From NCBI GenBank assembly GCA_025934635.1, contig JAICWX010000390.1:1-7318 (forward strand): a DNA stretch of 7,318 bases, read 5' to 3'. How positions within the stretch are numbered: the first letter of the stretch is position 1; each line of letters begins with the position of its first letter. The notes under the pieces are model-generated. The model was not told where the DNA came from and searched no databases. It saw only the letters and a program-made list of their open reading frames with translations. The translations under genes and the position numbers were made by a program. The stretch comes from Streptosporangiaceae bacterium. GTDB taxonomy: Bacteria > Actinomycetota > Actinomycetes > Streptosporangiales > Streptosporangiaceae. Below, piece by piece: positions 1-6,059 of the stretch.

Positions 1-193
1 ACTGGACATGGCGGCCGGCTCCCTCCCCGCCCTTGTGGCGTCGGTGCTGGGTGATTGCACCTTCCAGACTCCGGCGACCCACGACATCAGCCAAGAGGCC
101 TACGAGCGGTCACCGGGGGCCGGCCGCTTCATAGTGACTAGGATGGCCCAACTCAGGGTAGACGAGCCGGATGAGCACAAGCGCCGAGCGTAA
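1..193 (+). CDS. C-terminal end of an unrecognised protein (5' end outside window)
   Basis: The reading frame is open from the window edge to the TAA at 191-193, so the ATG at position 8 is probably an internal methionine. About 63 residues are visible. Roughly 80% of codons end in G or C, as expected for a real actinomycete gene. The visible part has an Ala/Leu/Val-rich beginning and a charged, hydrophilic tail ending HKRRA. There is no motif I can assign to a family. The gene converges on the minus-strand NACHT gene, whose stop lies 67 bp away, so the two are not in one operon. It could also be a short complete ORF from the ATG at 8, but I see no ribosome binding site in the seven bases before it. 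Confidence 0.5.
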   Translation, partial: LDMAAGSLPALVASVLGDCTFQTPATHDISQEAYERSPGAGRFIVTRMAQLRVDEPDEHKRRA

Positions 194-243
194 ACCAGCA
201 GGTCAGGCCATATGCAGGGTTTCGGCATAGTACAAGCTGGTTT
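192..243. terminator. Weak inverted repeat between convergent genes
   Basis: AAACCAGC at 192-199 is the exact reverse complement of GCTGGTTT at 236-243, with a 36-base loop. It begins inside the stop codon of the left gene and is followed by a short T-run (241-244) on the plus strand. Its place between two converging stop codons suits a bidirectional terminator, but the stem is short and the loop long, so this is only a possibility. Confidence 0.25.
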
Positions 244-260
244 TACCTGATCTGCTCCAG

Positions 261-2492
261 CTAACGCGTTAGCCAGTCGAGCAGTCGGCGGTGACGAAAC
301 TCGTACGATCTTCCGGCAGTTCTAAGAAGCCCCGCCGAGTGTGCCCACCTGAGAAACCCCGTGAGCTGGAAAGGCAGCCCGCCACGAGCACATATCAGCA
401 TGGCGATGTGGCGCCGCCATGTGGCGGCCACAAAACCGAAGCCGGCCGCGATGCCGGCGAGCACGCAAAGCAGCAGTATTCCCCAGACGGATTTAACGGG
501 CCATTGGCCGGTCAGCCCGATTACGGTGCCGATCGCGATCGATAGGAAGGCGGCGGTAAGGCCAGCCTGGAAATCACCGTACAGCCGGGCAAGCGGAGTG
601 GGGAGACCGGCCGGTAGTATATCTAGCCCGCCACCGCCATGTCGGCCCGCGACGCGGATTCCGGCCTTTACGCCGACAACCAGGCCCACCGCTCCTCCGC
701 ACATTCCGCTCGCCAGGCTTAGCGCGGTATCACCTGTGGGCACCACCGCTAGGCGGGTCAGTGCCATCCCCGCAAGCCCCACCAGGAAACCCACGGTCAA
801 GAAGGCTGGGAGGCTGATGCTGTCCCGCACTGCCGTCGCTACCCCAAGGGCGAACACAAGCGCGAACCCGGCTCCATAGTATGCGGCGAAGGCTATGGGA
901 ATGCCCGGGCTCCCTATTTCGGTAATCACCACCGCGACTGATATCCCGAGCGCAAGCCGTAGCAGGCGCCTCGGCTGAAGGAGCCTCTGAAGGACTATTT
1001 TAGAGGGGTGTACCCAGACGCGGTTGGCCCACATGGAACTCGCCGGTAGCACGGCTAGGGAGGCGATAATCGACAGGGCTACTTCTGGTGAGGTTCCCCT
1101 TGTGCTCATCTGTATCCCGAGAACCACCAAGAACGGCACCCAGGAGAGGGCGGTGAGAATCTGGTCCATGATGCGCGGCGCCCGCTTCCCCGCGATAGGC
1201 CAGAGACGTTCGATGCTTATCTCGGTGGTTGGCATCTTTACCCCGAAGATGTCCGTTCCGCCGCTTTCCTTCAGGAATGAGGCTAGTGAACGTGACCAGC
1301 TCAGTACATCGTCGACAGAATAGTAACGAGGTTTCCCGTGGCTGTACTTAGTGGTCTGCCTGCGGTTATTCCTTGCGTGCTTCGGATACCACTGTACCCG
1401 GGCTTCCACGAAAGCCCTGAGTAGTTCGCCTTCGATCTCATCTGCGGTCATGCTCGCCTTAATGCGTTGCCTGAGCTTATCGATATTCTCGCGACGGCTC
1501 AGCAGGCTCCCTATGAGAGCGAGGTCGAACGGCGTCGATAGTGATGACCCGAGAGTTCTTGACAGATCTCTTACGATAGCGCGCGTGGGGGAGCCGTGAC
1601 CGCTCGACCGGTTCCGCAGTCCCAGGTACTCGGTCACTTGCCGGTCGGTGAGCGGCTCCAGTTGAACATTGCAGGCATCCTCAAGAATGTATCCCGCCGC
1701 TTCCAGGAACTTCCAGGTGTCCGTCCGGGAGGTTAGTATGAACTTCCGATCCCAGCTATTAAGGACCTTAATGAATTCGCCTGCGTTGGCCGGATTATCG
1801 GGCGCCGGGTCCATCTCGTCCAATCCGTCGAAGATCGGTACGATGATATCCGCCTTGACCAGTGACCATGCCGTTGACTTATCAATATCAAGAATGCTGC
1901 AGACCTGCCGGGCCAGCCAGTAATCTAGATTCGCCGTCCGCTGATCCCAATTCTGTGCCGGAATTATGACCGGGATCCAGGGGTCTTCCTTGGCTTGATC
2001 GCTGGATACCTGGAAGGCGAATTGCAAGGCAAGCAAGCTTTTGCCGGCCCCAGGCGGCCCGATTGCCGCCATCCTGCCATGAGTAACGCTCACGAAGAGT
2101 TCCTCAACTGACATGAACTTCATGAGGTGCGCGGCCGGTACCATGTCGGACGTTTGCAGCAGGGTAAGCTTTATGTCGATAGGGCGATTACGGAGGTGAA
2201 GCAGCGCTGCATTGATCTCTTCACGGATCAGGCTCACGCGTGATTTGTTCAGATTTCTCGTGAACTCTTGAAAGTTAATGTGGCCGTGACGTTCAGGGAT
2301 TAGCTGCCGGATTCCCAGCGTCATCAATCCAATCGCGGCTGACGCGCTGCCTAGGAATCCCTGGAGCAAAGTCGTGTTCTGGTGGCGTAGCAGTCCGTGC
2401 ATGATGAACGCGATGTCTACGGCAACGGAAAAAATGAACAGGATGGCCAGGAAGCGCATTATATAGCGATATATACGCTTGTTGCTCTGCAT
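261..2492 (-). CDS. Membrane-anchored NACHT-domain STAND NTPase
   Basis: This 743-aa protein begins with two hydrophobic segments (about residues 11-33 and 43-62). A NACHT P-loop ATPase follows: Walker A GPPGAGKS at 145-152, Walker B VPIFDGLDEM at 218-227 with the acidic DGLDE core, and the sensor-like FILTSR at 251-256. A winged-helix or helical stretch (about 275-440) leads to a C-terminal half with about eight predicted membrane spans between 446 and 690, then a soluble tail ending YEFRHRRLLDWLTR. This tail type recurs in actinobacterial NACHT proteins. The ATG is the only possible start, because an in-frame TAA sits immediately before it; the ribosome site is weak. STAND ATPases act as ligand-triggered switches, and related bacterial proteins (Avs, bNACHT) defend against phage, but that role is inference here. 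Its G+C content and third-position G/C are lower than its neighbours', suggesting transfer. No operon partner is visible. Confidence 0.9.
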   Translation of the reverse strand: MQSNKRIYRYIMRFLAILFIFSVAVDIAFIMHGLLRHQNTTLLQGFLGSASAAIGLMTLGIRQLIPERHGHINFQEFTRNLNKSRVSLIREEINAALLHLRNRPIDIKLTLLQTSDMVPAAHLMKFMSVEELFVSVTHGRMAAIGPPGAGKSLLALQFAFQVSSDQAKEDPWIPVIIPAQNWDQRTANLDYWLARQVCSILDIDKSTAWSLVKADIIVPIFDGLDEMDPAPDNPANAGEFIKVLNSWDRKFILTSRTDTWKFLEAAGYILEDACNVQLEPLTDRQVTEYLGLRNRSSGHGSPTRAIVRDLSRTLGSSLSTPFDLALIGSLLSRRENIDKLRQRIKASMTADEIEGELLRAFVEARVQWYPKHARNNRRQTTKYSHGKPRYYSVDDVLSWSRSLASFLKESGGTDIFGVKMPTTEISIERLWPIAGKRAPRIMDQILTALSWVPFLVVLGIQMSTRGTSPEVALSIIASLAVLPASSMWANRVWVHPSKIVLQRLLQPRRLLRLALGISVAVVITEIGSPGIPIAFAAYYGAGFALVFALGVATAVRDSISLPAFLTVGFLVGLAGMALTRLAVVPTGDTALSLASGMCGGAVGLVVGVKAGIRVAGRHGGGGLDILPAGLPTPLARLYGDFQAGLTAAFLSIAIGTVIGLTGQWPVKSVWGILLLCVLAGIAAGFGFVAATWRRHIAMLICARGGLPFQLTGFLRWAHSAGLLRTAGRSYEFRHRRLLDWLTR

Positions 2493-2525
2493 TTAATCGT
2501 CCGCTATGGGTCTACGACGTACACC

Positions 2526-2568
2526 GGAATGCCCGATTCTTGCCCGGAGGAATGCCCGGGAATGTCCG
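2526..2568. repeat. Three direct repeats GGAATGYCCG in front of the NACHT gene
   Basis: GGAATGCCCG occurs at 2526-2535 and 2549-2558, and GGAATGTCCG at 2559-2568. The second and third copies are contiguous, and the first is offset by 23 bp, about two helical turns. The array lies 34-76 bp upstream of the NACHT start codon, where a promoter or operator would sit. On the gene's own strand the unit reads CGGRCATTCC. It could be a binding site for a repressor or activator of the NACHT gene. The alternative is chance similarity in G+C-rich DNA. Confidence 0.45.
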
Positions 2569-2620
2569 CGCACCGCGGAATCTCTCACCTTCAAGGAGCA
2601 CTCACCAGTTCCATGATTCC

Positions 2621-2652
2621 GGACGTCCGGCAGGCGAAGCGGCCGGACGTCC
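2621..2652. repeat. 11-bp perfect inverted repeat with 10-base loop
   Basis: GGACGTCCGGC at 2621-2631 pairs perfectly with GCCGGACGTCC at 2642-2652 across the loop AGGCGAAGCG. Each arm also contains the palindrome GGACGTCC, so the element is both an inverted repeat and a pair of short palindromic sites 24 bp apart. It lies about 130 bp upstream of the NACHT start. It may be an operator pair for a dimeric regulator or a U-less terminator; the sequence does not decide between them. Confidence 0.45.
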
Positions 2653-2956
2653 CCAGGTACGCAAGCGCCTTACTCGTCACCGAGGGCATCTAGGGCTTCC
2701 CGGCAAGGGCCGAATAAGACATTCACGTATAAGGCCCGGAAGAGCCAGGTTACAGCACAAAGGCGGTAGATCCCGGAAGACACGGGGTCGCGGCGTGAGC
2801 AGGTCTCCGCAGCCATCCACCACGGACACCCTGCGATGTGCTCCAGCGCGGCGGCGGGTTAGTTTAGCCCGCGGCAAGGACTGCTCCGCGGCCCTTTTGG
2901 CGGGTTGCGTCAGGGCTGGGGTGCGCGGGGCGTCCCGCAGGCGATCACGACGATCC

Positions 2957-2990
2957 TGTCAACTTCGGCTTAATTCGGCCGAGGTTGACA
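2957..2990. repeat. 34-bp near-perfect palindrome at the integrase breakpoint
   Basis: TGTCAACTTCGGC at 2957-2969 pairs with GCCGAGGTTGACA at 2978-2990 across an 8-base loop, TTAATTCG, with a single G-T type mismatch. The outer ends are TG...CA, as at the termini of many transposable elements. Recognisable integrase homology stops at 2991-2992, directly against this palindrome. It may therefore be the relic of another mobile element or a recombination site. A bidirectional terminator is the alternative. Confidence 0.5.
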
Positions 2991-2991
2991 C

Positions 2992-3215
2992 GTGCCAGTG
3001 CCCGATGCCTGCTCGTCTGGTCATCTTGCCGAATCGCAGTTGAGTGCGTCGCTGGTGTACATGCGGCCGTCCTCGTGGCAGAAGACGAGGTTGTTGTCCT
3101 GTCAGGCCGTCCCTGCGGCCAGCCGTTCGGCTGCTTGGCGCTTCCGGTGCGCATGGAGGGCCGCGATGGCGCGCTTGGGGAGTTCGAGCGAGCGCTTGGA
3201 CCTGGGGTCTTGACG
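2992..3215 (-). pseudogene. Tyrosine integrase remnant, distal part (split by IS4-family element)
   Basis: On the minus strand this stretch encodes an internal piece of a phage or plasmid-type tyrosine integrase catalytic domain. Around 3203-3100 it reads RSKRSLELPKRAIAALHAHR and continues KRQAAERLAAGTA, then a TGA at 3102-3104 where the family has Trp, then QDNNLVFCHEDGRMYTSDALN. A missing G near 3036 breaks the expected ALNWRFGKM motif, and the next frame resumes RFGKMTRRAGIGHWH. A missing C at the four-base run 3204-3207 shifts the frame again. Homology ends at GHWH, just before the expected HxxR box, so neither the catalytic His-Arg nor the tyrosine is present. The gene is dead. Its proximal continuation lies beyond the insertion element at 4782-4850. 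Confidence 0.8.
3206..3215. repeat. Target site duplication, left copy
   Basis: GGTCTTGACG directly precedes the left terminal repeat of the IS4-family element and is repeated exactly after the right one at 4782-4791. A 10-bp duplication is within the range usual for IS4-family transposition. Counting one more G would give 11 bp at the expense of end symmetry. Confidence 0.85.
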
Positions 3216-3240
3216 CAATGCCACTTAGCTTGAGTTGATC
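3216..3240 (+). repeat. Left terminal inverted repeat (IRL)
   Basis: The first 14 bases, CAATGCCACTTAGC, match the right end perfectly in inverted orientation. After four scattered mismatches, the match resumes at TTGATC versus CTGATC. The transposase start is 74 bp inside the left end of the element. Confidence 0.85.
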
Positions 3241-3289
3241 TTGGTGTCTGCCTGCGGGTTCGTGCCTGGTGCCGGCATGATCGCGGGTT

Positions 3290-4546
3290 GTGGGTCAGAC
3301 TGAGAGTGTGGCTGCGGGGCGGCTGGCGGACTGGATCTCGGTGGGCGTGCTGGCGTCCTGGGTTCCGGCGGACGCGATCGACGACGCGGTCGAGGTGACC
3401 GGGAAGAACGAGCGGCGCAGGGGCGGGAAGCTTCCGCCTCGGGTCGTGGCGTACCTGGTCATGGCGCTGGCGCTGTTCGCCGACGAGGACTGCGAGGAGG
3501 TCGCGGCCCGGCTGGCGGGGACGTTCGCGGACTGGGACGGGTGGGAAGAGTCCTGGGACCGGACGCCGGCGTCGGGCGGGATCACCCAGGCCCGGCAGCG
3601 GCTCGGCCCCGAGCCGATGGCGGAGCTGTTCGCGCAGGTCGCCAGGCCGGTCGCGGACATGGTCACGGCGGGCGCGTTCCTGGGCCGGCGGCGGCTGATG
3701 AGCATCGACGGGATGGAATGGGACGTCCCGGACACGGCGGCGAACGCGGCGTTCTTCGGTTACCCGGGGACCGGGAAGGACAAGGAACCGGGCGCGTTCC
3801 CCAAGGCCAGGGTCGTGACGGTCAATGAGTGCGCGTCGCACGCGGCGGTGCTGGCCGCGATCGGCCCGGCCGCCGCCAAGGGCAGCGGGGAGCAGTCCCT
3901 GGCCCGGGGCCTCTGCCCGCGGCTGGAGGAGGACTGGCTGCTGATCGCGGACCGGAACTTCTATAACTGGCAGGACTGGTGCGCGGCTGCGGACACCGGG
4001 GCCGCGCTGCTGTGGCGGGTGAAGGCGGACCTGACGCTGCCCGTGCTGGAACTGCTCCCGGATGGCTCCTACCGGTCCGTCCTGCTGAATCCCGAGGTCA
4101 GCGGCACCGCACGGAACCGGCTGATCGAGACCGCCCGCAACGGCGGGGACCTGGATCCCGCCCGGGCCCGGCACGTCCGCGTCGTGGAGTACGAGATCCC
4201 GGACCGCGACGGGCAGGACGAGCTGATCGCCCTGGTCACCACGATCACGGACCTGCGCGAGGCCCCCGCCGCTGCGCTCGCGTCCGCATATCACGAGCGC
4301 TGGGAGCATGAGGGTGCGAACGCGCAGCTCAAGACGTTCCTGCGCGGCCCGGGGAAGATCTTGCGGTCGCAGTCGCCGCCCATGGCCGAGCAGGAACTGT
4401 GGGGCTACCTGCTGACCCATTACGCGATCAGCGCCCTGACCTGCACTGCCGCCACCGCGGCCGGGATCGACCCGGACCGGGTGAAGCCGAAGCGCACCAT
4501 CCGCGCCGTCCGCCGCCGGGTCGCCGACCCGGCTTTCCCCCCCTGA
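3290..4546 (+). CDS. IS4-family transposase, prematurely terminated by a frameshift
   Basis: This DDE transposase cuts and pastes its own element. The 418-aa frame starts with GTG at 3290, the first start after an in-frame TGA at 3278. Residues 10-135 look like the IS4 N-terminal domain (GRLADWISVGVLASWVP onward). The catalytic DDE domain shows D140 in MSIDGMEWD, D221 in LLIADRNFYNW, and the IS4 signature YHERWEHEGANAQLK with Y334, R337, E341 and K348. All catalytic residues are therefore present. Translation stops at TGA 4544-4546, just after seven C residues. A typical IS4 C-terminus continues in the +1 frame to TAA 4770-4772 (see the separate entry), so the gene is either mutated by one extra C or decoded by frameshifting. 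Full length would be about 493 aa, normal for the family. Confidence 0.92.
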   Translation: MGQTESVAAGRLADWISVGVLASWVPADAIDDAVEVTGKNERRRGGKLPPRVVAYLVMALALFADEDCEEVAARLAGTFADWDGWEESWDRTPASGGITQARQRLGPEPMAELFAQVARPVADMVTAGAFLGRRRLMSIDGMEWDVPDTAANAAFFGYPGTGKDKEPGAFPKARVVTVNECASHAAVLAAIGPAAAKGSGEQSLARGLCPRLEEDWLLIADRNFYNWQDWCAAADTGAALLWRVKADLTLPVLELLPDGSYRSVLLNPEVSGTARNRLIETARNGGDLDPARARHVRVVEYEIPDRDGQDELIALVTTITDLREAPAAALASAYHERWEHEGANAQLKTFLRGPGKILRSQSPPMAEQELWGYLLTHYAISALTCTAATAAGIDPDRVKPKRTIRAVRRRVADPAFPP

Positions 4547-4772
4547 CCAGCCAGGCAGCGCACTGGAACAGGTCACGGCCGACATCACCAGCCCGCGTAA
4601 CCTCAACAAACGGCGCGAGCGAACCTGCCCCCGGGTCGTCAAACGCGGACGGCACAATTCCTACCGGATCAAAAAACCCGGCGACCACGGCGTCCGCCAC
4701 GAATCCCCGCCCGCCATCACACTCGTCAACCTCGCAAAACCGCAGGCGGCAGACCTGATCAGAACAGGCTAA
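4542..4772 (+). pseudogene. Out-of-frame C-terminus of the IS4-family transposase
   Basis: This frame is shifted +1 relative to the main transposase frame. It begins within the C7 run and reads PDQPGSALEQVTADITSPRN, then LNKRRERTCPRVVKRGRHNS, then YRIKKPGDHGVRHESPPAIT and LVNL. This is the basic tail expected at the end of IS4-type transposases (RN-N-RR, PRVVKR-RHN-Y, H-PP-I-L-NL). It ends at TAA 4770-4772, inside the right terminal repeat. Removing one C from the run at 4537-4543 would fuse it to the main frame. The well-conserved appearance means the shift is recent, is a sequencing error, or is a programmed event at CCC-TGA. Confidence 0.82.
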
Positions 4773-4781
4773 GTGGCATTG
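4757..4781 (-). repeat. Right terminal inverted repeat (IRR)
   Basis: GCTAAGTGGCATTG at 4768-4781 is the exact inverse of the left end. The inner GATCAG at 4757-4762 also resembles its partner. The stop codon of the restored transposase frame (TAA, 4770-4772) lies within it. Confidence 0.85.
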
Positions 4782-4791
4782 GGTCTTGACG
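4782..4791. repeat. Target site duplication, right copy
   Basis: This is GGTCTTGACG, identical to 3206-3215. Read on the minus strand it is the DVKT coding segment of the interrupted integrase. Confidence 0.85.
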
Positions 4792-4850
4792 TCCCCGGTG
4801 CGACTTGCTGAGCGCCAGACATGGATGACCGCGCTATCGAGATTGGTGTG
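4782..4850 (-). pseudogene. Tyrosine integrase remnant, proximal part
   Basis: On the minus strand this short stretch reads NLDSAVIHVWRSASRTGDVKT. It matches the pattern (L)DLDA-VIHVWRS-R-G--KT found just after the first catalytic arginine box in actinobacterial phage-type integrases. It continues, across the insertion element, into the RSKRSLELP segment at 3203 and below. Upstream of about 4850 the translation no longer resembles an integrase, so box I (the first catalytic Arg) and the whole N-terminal DNA-binding part are missing. About 95 codons of the original gene survive in the two pieces together. Confidence 0.75.
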
Positions 4851-4954
4851 GTGTCTCGTTATTAGCCGGTGATTGATGCGAGTGCGACCGGCCTTCGTGC
4901 AGGGGCCTATGCGGCATGCCGGAACCGGAAGGGCGACCAGCAAGGAACCCGCCG

Positions 4955-5899
4955 TTATCCGAGGCGCCGTAGCGCTGTCTCGATAGCGACCTCGACCCGG
5001 GAAGTCATGCCGGGCACATCGACGGGACGGCGCCCGGCGACCTGACTACGGATCCACTTCGGCCCGCTATCGTCATAGTGCAGCAGGGCATACAGGTCCC
5101 ACCACGGATCGAGAGTCACCCCGGCGATCGCCTCATAGAGCGACCGAAGCTGCTCCGACCACTCGGGCGAGTAGAGCGCCGCCAAGTATCGCCGGCAGTG
5201 CCCGACGTCAATCGCGCGCGCCCCCCGATGGGTGGAGTTCCAGTCGGTCAGTCCAGTAATCCTCCCGCGTGACCACAGCATGTTGACAGGCAGGAGATCG
5301 CAGTGCAGAAAGACGGCGGTGTCCGTTGGCGGTGGCGCCGCCATGACACCAAACGCCGCCTTCCACACAGCCGGCTTCTGCGCGCCGACCGGCACCTGAA
5401 ACCCGTCTAGAGGAGCGATCCAAGAATCCGTCCAAGGTCTGAACATCTTCGCGGGGAGATCGAGGGAATGCAGCAATACAGCAATCTCCGCGATCCTCGT
5501 CATCCACGACCGAGGTTCCGCCGGATTGAGGTGAACATGCCCCTGCAACCGTGTCATCAGCAACGATGGCGCGCCCCCCGTCGAAGCACCAGCAACATCA
5601 GCAGCCAGGATGCCCGGAACCGGGAGCCCGCTTCCCGCCACCACACCAAGGTTGGCGATCTCCTTCTCCAAGCTCCCCTGCAGGCCAAGGCCGCCCGGGT
5701 ACTGCCGCAGTACGACGAACGTTCGCATTCCACGTCGCTCGACAGTCAGCCGGTTCACGGCGGAGCAGACGCCACCGGTCAATCGGCGATGGCCAACGAT
5801 GCGACTGCCCCGACCCATCGACGCCGCAACCCAGGCGAGAGTCTCCGCGGAGGGCCGACGCTGCCTGAACCCGCCATCCCTCCAGTCGCCGTCGGTCAT
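4955..5899 (-). CDS. APH-family (aminoglycoside phosphotransferase-like) kinase
   Basis: This is a protein-kinase-fold small-molecule phosphotransferase. From the ATG at 5899 it has 314 residues. Early on, IVGHRRLTGGVCSAVNRLTV matches the nucleotide-binding start of the fold. FVVLRQYP likely carries the invariant-Lys-type strand, here with Arg, and EKEI the paired Glu. LLMTRLQGHVHL is the hinge. The catalytic loop HCDLLPVN has the general base Asp (about residue 201), and LTDWN carries the metal-binding Asp (about 219). The frame stays open upstream to 6055. However, the residues there overlap a recombinase relic, so I prefer the ATG at 5899; 5941 is the alternative. No strong ribosome site supports either. 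The substrate is unknown: the family includes antibiotic, choline, homoserine and macrolide kinases, and nothing here identifies a resistance enzyme. It stands alone on the minus strand. Confidence 0.82.
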   Translation of the reverse strand: MTDGDWRDGGFRQRRPSAETLAWVAASMGRGSRIVGHRRLTGGVCSAVNRLTVERRGMRTFVVLRQYPGGLGLQGSLEKEIANLGVVAGSGLPVPGILAADVAGASTGGAPSLLMTRLQGHVHLNPAEPRSWMTRIAEIAVLLHSLDLPAKMFRPWTDSWIAPLDGFQVPVGAQKPAVWKAAFGVMAAPPPTDTAVFLHCDLLPVNMLWSRGRITGLTDWNSTHRGARAIDVGHCRRYLAALYSPEWSEQLRSLYEAIAGVTLDPWWDLYALLHYDDSGPKWIRSQVAGRRPVDVPGMTSRVEVAIETALRRLG

Positions 5900-5952
5900 G
5901 AGCGCGAGCCTATTCGTCAGGGTGTGAGTGCCGAAAACCATGGCGTGTCGCT

Positions 5953-6051
5953 GTAGCGGACCGAACGTTTCGGCGTGGCCTCGCGAAGCAGGTAGAGCCG
6001 GTAGTCGCGGATCGCCCAGTCGCGGGCGGTCGGATCGACGTCCCACACGCC
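5953..6051 (-). pseudogene. N-terminal fragment of a second tyrosine recombinase
   Basis: On the minus strand this region reads GVWDVDPTARDWAIRDYRLY, then LLREATPKRSVRY. DPTARDWA-RDYR-(Y/H)L followed by a K/R-S-RY segment resembles the SAM-like core-binding domain at the N-terminus of actinobacterial XerC/D-like recombinases, which normally continues into an ALAALD-FY helix. Here the similarity stops at RYSDT, about a dozen bases before the alternative APH start at 5941. No catalytic residues remain. It differs in style from the IS-split integrase to its left, so it probably came from another element. The assignment rests on recalled family motifs over only 33 residues. Confidence 0.5.
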
Positions 6052-6059
6052 CCACTCTC

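Larger units (their letters stand above)
2493..2956. other. Gene-poor region upstream of the NACHT gene
   Basis: I find no convincing gene in this stretch of about 460 bp. Open frames exist on both strands but give arginine- and proline-rich, motif-free translations typical of noncoding G+C-rich DNA. The region must hold the promoter of the divergently oriented NACHT gene at its left end. It contains the direct repeats and hairpin listed separately. Near the right end are overlapping small stem-loops: an 8-bp stem at 2854-2872 with one G-T pair and a 3-base loop, and CCGCGG arms at 2869-2874 and 2886-2891 followed by CCCTTTT, which may be a remnant terminator. Confidence 0.5.
3216..4781 (+). 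mobile_element. Complete IS4-family insertion sequence, 1566 bp
   Basis: The element is bounded by inverted terminal repeats, CAATGCCACTTAGC on the left and GCTAAGTGGCATTG on the right. They are perfect over 14 bp and match at 21 of 25 positions overall. It is flanked by identical 10-bp copies of GGTCTTGACG. It carries one transposase gene in the plus direction, with the family's DDE and YREK residues. It has inserted into the minus-strand tyrosine integrase gene: joining the flanks restores the integrase context GDVKT...RSKRSLELP. The intact ends and duplication point to a fairly recent insertion, although the transposase frame is now broken near its 3' end. Confidence 0.92.

Noticed and set aside
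260..273. 14-bp perfect palindrome GCTAACGCGTTAGC over the NACHT stop codon
   Set aside because: A palindrome of this length is expected about once by chance in a window this size, and it codes for the protein's last residues.
2677..2877. Minus-strand 66-codon frame upstream of the NACHT gene
   Set aside because: There is no ribosome site, no recognisable motif and no codon bias supporting it.
2493..2956. Possible tRNA or integration site next to the integrase
   Set aside because: I looked for a GGTTCGA-type T-loop and acceptor pairing and saw none, so no attachment site can be named.
2540..3043. Plus-strand 167-codon frame between the NACHT gene and the IS
   Set aside because: The translation is arginine-rich and motif-free, and it runs through the palindromes and antisense to the integrase relic.
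2945..4657. Very long minus-strand open frame (570 codons) opposite the transposase
   Set aside because: It is a shadow of the G+C-rich transposase: arginine/proline-rich with no fold-like pattern. Only its last part overlaps the integrase relic, and there in the wrong frame for most of the length.
4428..4943. Minus-strand 171-codon frame crossing the right end of the IS
   Set aside because: It joins the NLDSAVIHVWRS integrase scrap to antisense IS sequence. It is an accident of the insertion, not a gene.
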